A stretch of 64,000 nt of DNA, taken from Cymbidium sinense. Its lineage: Eukaryota; Streptophyta; Magnoliopsida; Asparagales; Orchidaceae. Numbering within the stretch: the stretch's first letter is position 1; each line of letters begins with the position of its first letter. The notes beneath the pieces were generated by a model that ran no database searches, was not told the DNA's origin, and saw only the letters and a program-made list of their open reading frames with translations. The position numbers and the translations under genes were made by a program. Location of the stretch: NCBI GenBank assembly GCA_021442155.1, contig CM038215.1, positions 6,596,976-6,660,975 of the forward strand, in the 5' to 3' direction. Below are positions 35,041-47,639 of the stretch, piece by piece.

Positions 35041-35507
35041 CTAAGAATGGGCAGAACCTTGATAACAGGAACATCACTATCAAAAAGGCTCAGTCTTGAT
35101 CTAGTTGGGGAGGCAAAGGCGGAGGTGACAGTTATCATATGGTGCGGGATCTGGAGGTGGTGTTTAGAGCAGTGGTGTTTATGGAGGCAGGTGGAGCGAT
35201 GGAGGTTATGATAATGGTGGTGTTAGAGGGAGAGATCAAGGATATGATGGTGGATCCTGCTACTCGAGCGGTAGGTGGTTTTGACTGAAATTGGAGAAAC
35301 TAGAGAACGACCGTTCCAATCTACTATTTATGGAGTTATGTCTTTATAGTAGAGAAAGTTCTACTTATCTAAGGTTTTGTTTTGCTTTATGGGTGCTCAT
35401 TTTTTATCTATATCGTCACTTGTGTCATAGAATACTTAGGATGCTACTTGGTTGATAAAATTGAAAAGAAAAAATGTTGAATATGAAATTATTCTCTATT
35501 AAAAAAA
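35041..35507 (+). pseudogene. GR-RBP cassette 10 (truncated retrocopy without leader)
   Basis: mRNA part from AAT 35046. It opens NGQNLDNRNITIKKAQS and then shows Gly-rich pieces, with a deletion in the middle of the repeat region. The usual AGTAACTAAATAAATT leader is missing; CCCTAAA-type sequence directly precedes it. It ends in A-tail 35501-35507. This is the last cassette before the orientation switch. Confidence 0.85.
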
Positions 35508-35841
35508 CATTAAATTCTAAACCCTAAACTCTAAACTAAAACTTAATACTTAAAACTAAAACCTAAACCCCAAACCCTAAACCCTACTCCCTAAAAACCC
35601 TAAACCTTAAACATTAAATAGTAAACCTTAAACCGTAAACCCTAAACCCTAAACCCTAAACCCTAAAACCATAAATGCTAAACCCTAAAACCTACAACCC
35701 TAAACCCTAGACCCCAAACCCGAAACCCGAAACCCTAAACCCTAAACACTAAACTAACCCTAAACCCTAAACCCTAAACTAACCCTAAACTAACCCTAAA
35801 CCCTAAACCCTAAATTAACCCTAAACACTAAACCTTATACC
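35508..35841 (+). repeat. Canonical-type tract next to the orientation switch
   Basis: CCCTAAA heptamers and CTAACCCTAAA variants, ending near CTTATACCTTGAATAAAG. Confidence 0.9.
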
Positions 35842-35967
35842 TTGAATAAAGATACCATTAGGAGTAGATCTAAAGAGTGACCTAATCCTAACATAATTAT
35901 GGTAGATAAAGAAATGTCTTCAAGAGACTTTCCTTTGACTATTAGATATTTTAATACCCTAAAACCT
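35842..35967. other. Non-telomeric filler at the orientation switch
   Basis: About 125 bp of mixed-composition DNA, including G on both strands, with no resemblance to D, M, cassette or LINE sequence seen in this window. It ends in ATACCCTAAAACCT. It sits exactly between the C-strand and G-strand arrays. Confidence 0.7.
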
Positions 35968-36016
35968 AACCCTAAATCATATTATAATACCAAATATTAT
36001 AGTATAATTTAGGGTT
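35968..36016. repeat. 22-bp imperfect inverted repeat at the orientation switch
   Basis: The left arm 35968-35989 (AACCCTAAATCATATTATAA and two more bases) pairs with the right arm 35995-36016 (TATTATAGTATAATTTAGGG and two more bases) at 20 of 22 positions, around a 5-nt centre CCAAA. Left of it the + strand is CCCTAAA, right of it TTTAGGG. Confidence 0.85.
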
Positions 36017-39000
36017 TAGGGATTAGGGTTTTTTTAAAAAAAATTAAGTAAACTAGTAGGTTTAGGTTTATTTAGTTTATTTAGTTTAATTTTTATTTAT
36101 TTGAGTTTATTTTTATTTTGTATTTTTATTTAAGTTTATTTTTTTATTTTTATTTTTTTAGTTTATTTATTTTAGGTTTTTTATTTTAGTTTAGGTTTTT
36201 TAATTTTGATTATTTTTTAGGTGAGTTATATTTTTATTTTATTTTTTTGGTTTAGGTTTTATTTTTTATTTTTATTTTTAAGTTTAGGTTTAGGTTTTTA
36301 TTTTATTTTTTTTGGTTTATATTGAGGTTTTTATTTTAGGTTTATTTTTAGGTTTTATTTTTTAGTTTAGGGTTAGGTTTATTTTTAGTTTATTTTATTT
36401 TATTTAGTTTAGGTTTAGGTTTAAGTTTAGTTTATTTTAGTTTAAGTTTAGGTTTATTTTATTTTTATTTTAGGTTTTGGTTTTTTGTATTAATTTAGGG
36501 CTTAGGTTTTTCTTATTTATTTTTAGCTTTTTTTTATCTTTTAGGTTTGATGTGGTTTTTGTTTTATTTTATTTTAGCTTTATTTTAGTTTTTGTTTTTA
36601 TTTTATTTAGATTTTTTATTTTTTAGTTTTGTTTATGTTTTTATTTTTATTTTATTTTTTTAGGTTTAGGTTCTTTTATTTATCTTATTTTTAGGTTTTA
36701 TTTTATTTAGGTTTAGTTTTTTAGGTTTTTAGGTTATGGGGTATAATGTTTAGGGTTTAGGGTATAGGGTTTAAGGTTTTAGGCTTTAGGGTTTTAGGGT
36801 TTAGGGTTTAAGGTTAGGGTTTAGAGTTTAGGGTTTAGGGTTTAGTGTTTAGGCTTTAAGGTTTAGGGTTTTGCGGGCTTAGGATTTAGGCATTAGGATT
36901 AGCATAGGGTTTAGGGTTAAGGGCTTTTAGTATTTAGGTTTAGGGTTAGTTTAGAGTTTAGGGTTTAGTTTTTTAGGGTTTAGGGTTTAGGATTTTTTAG
37001 GGTTTATGGTTTATGGTTTAGGGTTTAAGGTTGTAGGTTAAGGATTTAGGGTTTAGGGTTTAGGGTTTAGGGTCTTTTTTTGAATTCAGTAAATTTGTAG
37101 GTTTAGGTTTATTTAGTTTTTTTTAGTTCACGTATTATTAATTTTAGTTTATTTTGTTTTCTATTTTTATTTTAGTTTATTTTTTATTTTTATTTAGTTT
37201 AGTTTATTTATTTTAGGTTTCTTTATTTTAGTTTAATTTTTTAATTTTAGGTTTTGGTTTAAGTTTATGTTTATTTTTTAGTTTATTTTTATTTTTATTT
37301 TATTTTTTAGGTTTAGGCTTTATTTTTTATTTTTACGTTTAAGTTTAGGTTTTTATTTTATTTTTTTAAGTTTAAGTTTTAGGTTTATTTTAGATTTTAT
37401 TTTTTTTAGTTTAGGTTTAGGTTTATTATTAGTTTATTTTATTTTATTTACTTTATCTTTAGGTTTAGTTTATTTTAGGTTTAGGTTTAGGTTTTTTTAT
37501 TTTAGTTTAGGTTTAGTTTATTTTGTTTATTTTAGTTTTAGGTTTTTTTTTAATTTGGGTTTAAGTTTTTTTTCTTTATTTTTAGGTTTTTTTAAGGTTA
37601 TTTTTTATGTTTAGGTTTTTATTTAGTTTTTAATTTTTTACTTTAAGTTTAATTTATCTTTATTAGGCATATAGTTTTTATTTTATTTAGGTTTTTTTAG
37701 GTTTATTTTATTTTATTTATTTATTTTAGGTTTTTATTTAACTAATTTACTTTAGTTTTTTTAAATTATTTTATTTTTTATATTTAGGTTTAGGTTTAGG
37801 TTTCAATTTTAGTTTAAATTTTTATTTTATTTTAGTTTTTTATTTTATTTAGGTTTAGGTTTTTTCTTTTATTTTATTTTAAGGTTGTATTTAGTTTAGG
37901 ATTAGGTTTTTAGGTTTTTATGGTTTAGGGTTTGGTATTTAGGGTTTAGGTTTATGTTTTAGGGTTTAAAGTTGTAGGCTTTAAGGATTAAGGTTTAGGG
38001 TTTATGGTTTAGGGTTTTAGGGTTTAGGGTATAAGGTTTAGGGTTTAGTGTTTAGGATTTAGGGTTTTAACGCATAGATTTTAGGGCTTAGGGTTGTAGG
38101 TTTAGGGTTTAGGGTTTAGGGTTTAGGGGTTTTTTTTACTTTTTTGAAATTTAAGTAAACTAGTAAGTTTAGGTTTATTTAGTTTATTTTTTATTTATTT
38201 CAGTTTATTTTATTTTTATTTTTATTTAGTTTAGTTTATTTATTTTATTTTAGGTTTTTTATTTTTGTTTATTTGTTAGGTTTAGGTTTAGCTTTAGGTT
38301 TATTCTTTTTTAAGTTCTATTTTTTATTTTATTTTTTAGGTATAGGTTTTATTTTTTATTTTTGGATTTAGGTTTAAGGATTTATTTTGTTTTTTTAGGT
38401 TTAGGTTTTAAGTTTTTATTTTAGGTTTAATTTTAAGTTTTATTTTTTAGTTTAGGTTTAAGTTTATTTTTTGTTTATTTTATTTTATTCAGGGATAAGG
38501 ATTAGGTTTTGGTTTAGTTTATTTTAGGTTTAGGTTTAAGTTTTATTTATTTAAGTTTAGTTTATTTTAGTTTAGGTTTAGGTTTATTTTATTTTTATTT
38601 TAGGTTTAGGTTTTTTTTTTAGTTTAAGGTTTAGGTTTTATTTATTTATTTTCTAGGTATAGATTTTAGGTTTAGGTTTTTATTTAGTTTTGATTTTTAT
38701 TTATTTTAAGTTTAGTTTTCATTTTATTTAGGTTTTTTATTTTTTAGTTTAGTTTAAGTTATTTATTTATTTTAGTTTAGTTTAGTTTTTATGTTTTATT
38801 TTGTTTTCTTTTTAGGTTTAAGTTTAGGTTTTAGTTTATTTTATTTTATTTTTTTATTTTATTTTGTTTTAGGTTTATTTATTTATTTTATTTTTAGGCT
38901 TTATTTAGTTTATGTTTAAGTTTTTATATTTTTAGGGTTTAGGGTTTGATGTTTAAGGTATAGGGTTTAGGGTATAGGGTTAGTTGAGGGTTTAGGGTTT

Positions 39001-39240
39001 AGGGTTTAGGGTTTGGTGTTTAGGGTTTAGGGTTTAGGGTTTGGGGTTTAGGGATTAGGGTTTAGGGTTTAGGGTTTAGGGTTTAGGGATTGGGGTTTAG
39101 GGTGTAGGTTTAGGATTTAGGGTTTAAGCTTTTAGGGTTTAGGGTTTAGGGTTTAGGATTTAGGGTTTTTAGGGTTTAGGGATTGAGGTTGAGGTTTTGG
39201 TCAGTTCAAGTTTTAGTTTAGGCTTTAGGGTATTTGATAT
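36017..39240 (-). repeat. Telomere-like array, G-rich strand on + (first segment after switch)
   Basis: Reverse-complement architecture: M at 36041-36060, D-block to about 36720, canonical TTTAGGG to 37080; M 37082, D-block to about 37920, canonical to 38145; M 38148, D-block to about 38930, canonical to 39235. C is almost absent from the + strand. Unit polarity matches the left array once reversed. Confidence 0.95.
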
Positions 39241-39800
39241 TTTATTTAATAGAGAATAATTTCATATTCAGCATTTCATCTTTTTGATTTCATCAGCCAA
39301 GTAACACACCAAGTTTTGTAAGACACAAACAATAACATAGATCAAAAGTTAGCATGCATAGAGCTAATCAAAAATCCTACTTAACTAGAACCATCTCTAC
39401 TAGAAAGACATAGTTCCATAGGCAACTAATCGGATCAGCCATTATTCAATTTCTCCAGTACCCATCAGCAGCACCCTTGCCTCTCGAGTAGCGGGATCCA
39501 CCATCATATCTCTGATCTCTCCCTCCGCCACCACAGCTGTAATCTCCATCGCTCTTCCAGCCTCTATAACCACCACTTCTCTGACCACGACCTCCATACC
39601 CATGGGCACTTCTAGATCCCCCACCACCACTGTGATAATTTCTACCTCCACCTTCATCTTCACTGCCAGATCTGGACTGAGCCTGGTTGATGGTGATTTT
39701 CCTGCCATCAAGGTTCTGCCCATTCTTAGGGTTTAGGTTTAGGTTTAGATTTATTTGGTTTTAGGGATTAGGTTTATTTTTAAATTTATTTAGTTACTTT
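39241..39800 (-). pseudogene. GR-RBP cassette 11 (best-preserved reading frame)
   Basis: On the minus strand the Gly frame runs without a stop from about 39727 to TGA at 39446-39448: NGQNLDGRKITINQAQSRSG, then a Gly/Ser/Arg/Tyr region with GGGGSRSAHGYGGRGQ, GGGGRDQRYDGGSRYSRGKG and a final DGYWRN. The first 17 or so residues match the last beta strand of GR-RBP RRMs; the rest is the glycine-rich tail that mediates RNA and protein contacts in that family. RNP1 and RNP2 are absent, so RNA recognition through an RRM is impossible. The frame 39442-39723 is the off-register shadow. Leader present to 39800; T-run (A-tail on minus) near 39241-39249. Confidence 0.85.
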
Positions 39801-42583
39801 AGTTTATGTTTAGGGTTTGGGGTTTATGGTTTAGGGTTTAAAGTTAGGGTTTAGGGAGTAGGGTTTAGGGTTTAGGGTGTATGGTTTAGGGTTTAGGGTT
39901 TAGGGTTTATGCTTTTAGGGTTTAAGGTTTAGGATTAGAGTTTAGGCTTTAAGGTTTAGGGTTTTTTTTAAATTAAGTAAACCGGCAGGTTTATGTTTAT
40001 TTAGTTTAAGTTCTATTTATTTAATTCAAATTAATTTTTTTTTTTTATTTAGGTTTATTTTTATCTTAATTTAGTTTAGTTTATTTATTTTAGGTTTATT
40101 TATTTTAGTTTAGGTTTTTTATTTTAGTTTATTTTTTAGTTTTAGATTTAGGTTTAGGTTTATTTTTAATTTAGTTTTTTTTCTTTTATTTTTTAGGTTT
40201 AGGTTTTAATTTTAATTTTTAGGTTTAGGTTCAGGTTTTTATTTTATTTTTTAGGCTTAGGTTTTATGTTTTTATTTTAGGTTTATTTTTATGTTTTATT
40301 TTTTAATTTAGGTTAAGGCCTTTTTTCAGTTTATTTTATTTTATTTAGTTTAGGTTTAGGTTAAGGTTTAGTTTATTTTAGGTTTAGGTTTAGGTTTCAT
40401 TTATCTTAGTTTAGATTTAGGTTTATTGTATTTTGTTTATTTTATTTTTATTTTAGGTTTAGGTTTTTTTTTAGTTTAGAGTTTAGGTTTTTTTTAATTT
40501 ATTTTTAGGTTTTATTTTTAGCTTCATTTTTCAGGTTTAGGTTTTCATTTTGTTTTTATTTTATTCTATTCGATGTTTATTTTATATTTATTTTACATTT
40601 AATTTTTATTTTATTCAGGTTTTTTATTCTTAAGTTTATTTTATTTTTTAATATAGTTTAGTTTTTCTTCATTTTATTTTACTTTAGTTTTATTTTTAAT
40701 TTTTTTTTATTTTTAGGTTTAAGTTTTGGTTTTGGTTTAGGTTTTGATTTTATTTTGATTTTATTTTATTTAGGTTTAGGTTTATTTATTTATTTTATTT
40801 TTAGGTTTTATTTAGTTTAGGTTTTCAAGTCATTAAGGTTTAGGGTTTAGCATTTTAGGGTTTAGTGCTTTAGAGTTTAGGGTTAAGGGTTCGGGTTTAG
40901 GGTTTACAGTTTAGTGTTTAGGGTTAGGGTTTAAGGTTTTTAGGGTTTAGGGTTCTAGGTTCAGGGTTAGCTTAGAGTTTAAGGTTAGTTTAAGGTTTAG
41001 AGTTTAGGGTTCAGGGTTTAGGGTTTTTATGGTTTAGGGTTTAGGGGTTAGGGTTTAGGGTTAGTTTGGGGTTTAAGGTTTAGGGTTTAGGGTGTAGGGT
41101 TTAATATTTAAGCTTTAGGGTTTAGGGTTTAAGGTTTATGGTTTAGGGTTATATTTAGGGTTTAGGTTTTAGGATTTAGGGTTAGTTTTAGGGTTTAGGG
41201 TATAGGGTTTAGGGTTTAGGGTTTAGGATTTAGGATTTAAGGTTTAGGGTTTACGGTTTAGGATTTAAAAAAAAAATAGTAAACTGATAAGTTGAGGTTT
41301 ATTTAGTTTATTTAGTTTCTTTTTTATTTATTTTAGCCTATTTTATTTTTTATTTTTATCTAGTTTGGTTTATTATTTTTGGTTTCTATATTTTTATTTA
41401 GGTTTTTTATTTTAGTTTATTTTTTAGGTTTAGGTTTAGGTTTATGTTTATTTTTAGTTTAGTTTTATTTTTTTTTATTTTTTTAGGTTTAGGTTTTTTT
41501 TTTGTTAGCTTTAGGTCTAGGTTTATTTTTAGTATATTTTATTTTATTTAGTTTAGGGTTTATTTTTAGTTTATTTTAGGTTTAAGTTTAGGTTTTATTT
41601 ATTTTAGTTTAGCTTATTTTAGTTAGATTTAGGTTTATTTTCTTTTATTTATTTTAAGTTTAGGTTTTTTTTTAGTTTAGGGTTTAGGTTTTATTTTTTA
41701 TTTATTTTTAGGTTTATTTTTTAGGTTTAGGTTTTTATTTAGTTTTAATTTTATTTTATTTTAGGTTTACTTTATTTCTATTTTATGTTTAGTTTTATTT
41801 TGTTTAGGTTTTTTATTTTTAGGTTTATTTTATTTTATTTTGGTTAAGTTTAGGTCTTTCTTTTTTTATTTTAGTTTAGTGTTTATTTTTTTTTTATTTT
41901 ATTTTAGGTTTAGGTTTAGGTTTAGGTTTTAGATTAGGTTTCTATTTTATTTTATTTAGGTTTAGGTTTTTTTATTTATTTAATTTTTAGGTTTTATTTA
42001 GTTTAGGTTTAGGTGTTTAAGTTTTTAGGGTTTAGGGTTTATTGTTTATGGTTTAAGGTTTAAGGTTTAGGGTTTAGTTTTTAGGCCTCTGGGTTTAGGG
42101 TTTTTAGGGTTTAAGGTTTATGGTTATAGGTTAGTTTAGGGATTAGGATCAGTTTAGGGTTTAGGTTTTAGTGTTAACAGGTTTAAGTTAGTTTAGGTTT
42201 TAGACTTTAGGATTTAGGGTTTAGGTTTTAAGGTTTAGGTTTAGATTTAGGGTTTAAGTTTTAGGGTTTAGGGTTAGGTTTAGGGTTTAGGGTTTAGGGT
42301 TTAAGTTTTAGGGTTTAGGGTTTAGGGTTGTTGGTTTAGGGTTATAGGTTTAGGATTTATGATTTAGGATTTATTTTAGAGTTTGGGTTTTAGGGTTTAC
42401 TATTTTGGGTTTAAGGTTTAGGATTTAGGGTTTTTTTTGTTTAGGGTTTATGGTTTACATTTTAGAGTTTAGGGTTTAGGGTTTAGGGTTCTAGGGTTTA
42501 GGATTTACGGCTTAGGTTTAGGATTTAGGGTTTAGGGTTTAGGTTTTAGATTTAATTTTTAGGTTTTAGTTTAAGGTTTATGG
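39801..42583 (-). repeat. Telomere-like array between cassettes 11 and 12
   Basis: Canonical to 39965; M 39970-39989; D-block to about 40825; degenerate canonical to 41270; M variant 41277-41292; D-block to about 42015; canonical to 42580. All in reverse-complement orientation. Confidence 0.95.
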
Positions 42584-43117
42584 TTTTTTTAACAGAGAAT
42601 AAATTCAAATTCAACATTTCTTCTTTTTTCATCAAAATAACACAAGTTTTCTAAGTCATAGATAAAAAATGAGCATGCATTGAGCAAATCAAAAACTCTA
42701 GATAACTAGAACTGTCTCTACTATATTGACACAGTTCCATAGATCGGATCAACTATTCTTTAGCTTCTCTGGTTCCCATCAGAACCAACACGGCCTCTCG
42801 AGTAGCAGGATCCACCATCATATCCCTGATCTCTCCCTCCATCACCACCATGACTGTAACCTTCGTCACTCCTCCTTCCTCCAAAATAATCCCTGCTCTG
42901 ACCAGCACCTCCATATCCACCAGCATCATCGGATCCCCCACCACCATTATGATAACCACCGCTTCCTCCTTCACCCTCATCGCCAGATCTAGACTAAGCT
43001 TTGTTGACGGTGATGTTCCTTCCATCAAGGTTCTAACCATTCTTAGGGATTAGGTTTTGGTTTAGGTTTGTTAGGTTTTAGGGTTTAGGATTATTTTTTT
43101 AATTTATTTAGTTACTT
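42584..43117 (-). pseudogene. GR-RBP cassette 12 (truncated retrocopy)
   Basis: Minus-strand Gly frame: NG*NLDGRNITVNKA*SRSGDEGEGGSGGYHNGGGGSDDAGGYGGAG..., ending GYDGGSCYSRGRVGSDGNQRS and stop. Two stops lie in the RRM-end part; the Gly region is open after them. Leader reaches 43117 (TTAGTTACTTTAGG on +). The frames 42726-42992, 42850-43053 (+) and 42753-43040 (-) are shadows. A-tail corresponds to the T-run 42584-42590. Confidence 0.85.
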
Positions 43118-43325
43118 TAGGTTTAGGTTTAGGCTCTGGGGTTTAGAGTTTAGGGTTTAGGGTTTAGGGTTTAGGGTTTTAGGGCTTAGAGTTTAGGGTT
43201 TAGGGTTTAGGGTTTTAGGGTTTATGCTTTTAGGGTTTAGGGTTTAGGGTTTAGGGTTTTTTGGGTTTAGGGTTTAGGGTTTAGGTTTAGGGTTTAGGTT
43301 TTAGTTTAGGGTTTAGGGTTTTTGG
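43118..43325 (-). repeat. Canonical TTTAGGG tract at the right edge of the central array
   Basis: Near-perfect TTTAGGG heptamers, among the cleanest in the window. Confidence 0.95.
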
Positions 43326-43375
43326 TTTTTTTTTAAAATTTTTTGAAATTCAACATTTCATCTTTGATTTCATCG
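43326..43375 (-). pseudogene. GR-RBP cassette 13: terminal remnant at array edge
   Basis: On the minus strand, GATGAAATCAAAGATGAAATG and TTGAATTTC match the last 40 bp of the cassette 3' UTR, followed by A-rich tail and CCCTAAA. The fragment is cut at about 43375, where unrelated AT-rich DNA starts. Confidence 0.7.
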
Positions 43376-46300
43376 CATTAATTCTATATAAATCAATACT
43401 AAACCTTATAAATATATCCATATAAGCTATAACACATACACTTAAATACATGCTATTTCTTATGTATTTATAACTGAAAATACATATTATTATTCATTTA
43501 TAAGCTTTTGAAATACATTTAATAATAGTGATAATAGCCATGCATATATTAAATTAAATCAACACATGCAAGCTTACATAAAGGTAATCCATTTTATTTT
43601 ACTTGGTTTTGAAAAGATGGATGAATTCAAATGACATACCAAATTTAACAAGATTGGAAAAAATCAAATATAAGCATGTGATTCATTCAACCAAACTAGT
43701 TTTTAAGGATAATTAAAAATAAGATTATTTAGCAAACTAAAGTTTCTTTATTAGTTGGATTTGATTTGGTTTAAAGGAGAAGAGAAATCATCACTTGCTA
43801 TTTTAAACCCATTCCACATTAGTGATTTGATTTAATTTAAGGAAATGTAATTAAGTTGATTTAATGGGTTAATTAAGTTGAACCCTTAATTAGATGAATT
43901 AAGTACCCTTACTAATGTCACCTTAAAGTAAATAACTAAATTATGAGCCAACATGATATGCATAGAAAATAAACTTGCAATGATCTAGAGGAAATAAAGG
44001 GGCCTAATGCAATTGGCTCATGATTAATAGTTAATTAGATTATGAGACTTATTTAATTACTTTTATGGTTTTCCCACACATGTGGACTAACCATAATTTC
44101 ATTAAACTACTTTAGGTTATTAAACACTTAAAGATCTACCCCATGATTTAATTAATTAAGGTCACATGTGATTAAGATTTCAATATTATTAAGTGATTTA
44201 ATTATTTAGTTAAATTTTAATTAATTTTATTTTAGAAATGGGTGAAATGAACCTCCAGAAAGTGGTCGACATCTTTAGTTCACTTCTTTTGTTAAAGAAT
44301 GATTAATAAACTTAATTAACCAATTTATTTCTATTCATCACATTAATTAATCATTAATTAACTTAAAATAGTGAGCAATAAATCCCAAGAAAATCATGGG
44401 TGTTAGTCATCCCATTAAATTAACTCATAAAATTTGGGATTAATTACTCATGTAATTAATAAGTAATTAAGCTAATTAATTTTGTAATTAAACCTTAATT
44501 ACTGTTCAAAATTAGTTAAGATCATTTAATTATATTGCATTTTCAGTATTTTTTGCATTTTTCATTTTCATCGGTTAAAATGATTAATTAAAGCTAATTA
44601 AAAGCTAATCCTATTGTGGTGCCTCAGGGATTGGCATAAAACTTATTAGGCTACGGTGCTTATGTGGCTGCGGTGGATGTGCTTTCCAATCCAAGATCGG
44701 TGCTATGATTAATCCTAAAGCTTAATAAGATTAAATCAAATTGATCTAGTAGATCTAATCATAACCATCCGTTCCAATCATGCGAAACATACAGTGCCTG
44801 ATCAAACATCATGCGAATGATGGAGCATGGAGTTTGTTTGCCATTTCTCACTTGATTAGAGTTTACCTGAGCTCAGATCAACTCCAAAAGCATCCCACAC
44901 CTTCACGACATCGATCGGAGGGGATCCATTGGTCAAGATCACACAATATACAAGTTTTCTTCAAAAATCTCAAACCCATTTTTAGCTAAGGATCTATTTT
45001 GGAAGCATACCTCATCGAAGCTCGATAATAGGGGCTCAAACAATTGAAGAAGCTTCATCTAGCAGAGATGAAGTTCTATTGAGAAGCAATTAGATCAATT
45101 CCTCAATGTTTGCTCGGAAGGCCACTAATTGATGATTTAAAGCTTGACTTTGATCGAAGTCCCACCTCTAGTGCTCAGGAAGCTTGGGAGATGATTTGTT
45201 CTTGCTCGACGAGGCCTAGGGAATGTGCGTGCAAAGTTAATTTGAGTTTGATGGAGAAGTGGGGAAGTTAGGTCAAAAATGGGAGTGTCTTATTTGGGAG
45301 GCGGGGCAGGCATTTTTATCTAGGAATGAGCTTGGGAACTTAGTGAACTATTCTAGTGGCTCTTCTTCGGTAGCTAGGGCTCTGAGGAATGATATTTATG
45401 TGTGTTTGAGTGGAAATGAGGGGGTGTATACCCTCCCCACCCTTCATCTTGATCAGACGGTGAGATCTGATTTGGCTTCTTGCTATGGGTTTCAAATGCT
45501 CCTGTGGGGAGGGTGAGGTGATTTCACCTCCCATGGGTCATCATACCCAACAACCCCTTGGATTAGGTTGAGAAGTGTCCTAGGTGCCTAGGTGGACCAT
45601 TGGGCGATTACCAAGTGGCCAAGGAATGGAAATGACTACTTGCATGGGTGATTTGTCTCATGTGATGCCATTGACCCAAGGGTAGAATGATCATTTGGCA
45701 TTCGATTTGATTTGAGCATATTTGAAATGAGCTAAAAGTGGGTTAGCCCAAATTTCAAGTCAGTTGGAGTTGATTTGTTGGTTTGGCTCAATTTGACTCA
45801 TTTAAGTCAAATTGGATTAGGTTGAGTCAAGTTGACCAATTGGTCAAATTGGGTCAATCCAAGGGTTGGGTCAAGTTCATATGATCATTTGGGATGTTTT
45901 GGTTCAATTGGTTTGGTTTATTTTGGCTTAGATTTGATTTTGGCTTATTTGAATTCATTTGGGTCAAATGGGTTAAGTTGACCAATTTGATCAAATTGGA
46001 CAAATTGGGTTGGGTTGGGTGTTGGTTTGGGTTTAGTTGACCAATTGAAGATGATTGTAGGCTTTGGTTTCAATTAATTTGGATTTGTTTTTAATTTATA
46101 CTAACTTGAACCTTTTGGTCAAATTGGGATAAATAGGTTAATTGAGTTCAATTAGGTCCAATCATGGCTTTGGTAAAGTTCAACAATCAATTTAGAATGA
46201 ACTTGAGCCATTGGTTGCAATCAATTTAGTTTATATTATATTTTGACCCAATTTGGTCTTTTAGATCAATTTGGGTCAACTTGGGTAAAGAGGGCTAATT

Positions 46301-47599
46301 GCATTTGATTTGACTCAATTGAAGGTCAAGTCATATTCAAATATTGATTTTGATTTGGTATGAATCATTTGTTTGAAGGGATTTGGCTTAGGTTGCAATT
46401 TGACTAGTTTAAGTTCATATGGGTTAAGTGGTTGACTTGGTAAAATGACCAAGTTGACTTGGTTTGACAATTTGATAATTATCAACCTAGGGTGATCAAT
46501 GTTTGATGGGCTTGGTTCAATCTAATTTGGGTAGGATTGAGAACTTGTCTCGAATAGGTCAAGTTGGCCACTTTGGGTCAAGTAGACCAATTGGGGTTGA
46601 TTTTGGCTTGATTTATTGAGTTTGATATATAAATTTAATTTATAAGGAAATGATATAATTCAATTATTTAGTACAAATTTAGTTCATTTAATATTTCAAG
46701 TCAAAATTGATTAAGATTGACTTGGGTTGATTTTGGTTTGGCTTGATGATTATAGATTTTATTTATACTTGTGAATATGATTGAAGGTATGATTGATTCA
46801 TGAGAAAATAAATTGAATTTGGGTTTTATAATGAAGAAATTTGGCTAAGTCCATGTAGTTAGGTCATGTGGCTTAGGTTTGGATTTTGATTTGGTTTGAT
46901 TTAGTTCTGATCATTTAAATGTATATTTCATTTAAATTTGTGAAGATGATTGAAAATATGATTGATTTGGGAAAAAATCAATTGAAAGTTGATTTGATTA
47001 AGAAGTCCATGGATAGGTCATTAGGAAGGAGGGTTTTGATTTAATTTGATTTAGTTGATTTAGTTTTGAACATTGGAATTTGATTTATATTTAGGAGGAT
47101 AGTGAAGATATAAATTGATGAAAATCAGTGATTTTGGATTGATAATTTAAGATTTGGCTAAGTCCATGGGATAGGTCATCTGGCTTAAGAAGGGTTTCAA
47201 ATTTGGATTTGATCATAGGCTTCAACCATTTGGTTTTGGAATTTGGATTTGGATTTGGATTTGGCTTTGATGTTTGAATTGAACTTGAGGTTTGGTTTGA
47301 GAAGACTTATGGTTTGGTTTTAGACTCATGAACTATAAATGGTTTGGTTTTAGACTTATGGTTAACCCTTCTAAGTCTTTAGGCTTAGGTTAAGTGTTTC
47401 AATAATTGATAGAAGTATCTTATGACTAGGGAAGTCTTAGTGTCTAGAAGACTTCTAAGTCTAAGATGAGAAGATTGAATCCACACTCCAAAAGTGAGGT
47501 CAATAGGCCTCAGGCTCCATAATGTTGCCCTTGGAGATAGATGATTGAAAGACCGAAGACAAGTTTCACATTATAGACTCAAATACATCTTTCAATGCT
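43376..47599. other. Non-telomeric AT-rich DNA, possibly 5' part or LTR of the gypsy remnant
   Basis: 43376-44580 is very AT-rich with many TTAATTAA words. 44590-45540 is more mixed. 45560-47340 is full of TTTGGTTTGATTTGG and TTGGGTCAA-like words that repeat loosely. Short frames at 44780-44989 and 45259-45516 match nothing I recognise. No matching LTR pair, primer-binding site or target duplication could be found by eye. Position suggests, without proof, untranslated or LTR sequence of the element at 47600-50775. Confidence 0.4.
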
Positions 47600-47639
47600 T
47601 TGTTTAGGTGAACATGGATACATGAGAACATCATAGTTC

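Noticed and set aside
4672..35841. A functional chromosome end
   Set aside because: Repeats are highly degenerate, contain LINEs and satellite blocks, and are bounded by non-telomeric DNA on both sides of the window.
35842..36016. Ancestral telomere-telomere fusion point
   Set aside because: The order is CCCTAAA then TTTAGGG; an end fusion would give TTTAGGG then CCCTAAA.
35968..36016. Simple sequencing fold-back artefact
   Set aside because: The two sides are not mirror images: spacing and order of cassettes, M motifs and D-blocks differ. Misassembly of another kind cannot be excluded without reads.
44780..45516. Short ORFs at 44780-44989 and 45259-45516 (+) and 45340-45534 (-)
   Set aside because: No family resemblance and no start context; compatible with chance in LTR-like or intergenic DNA.
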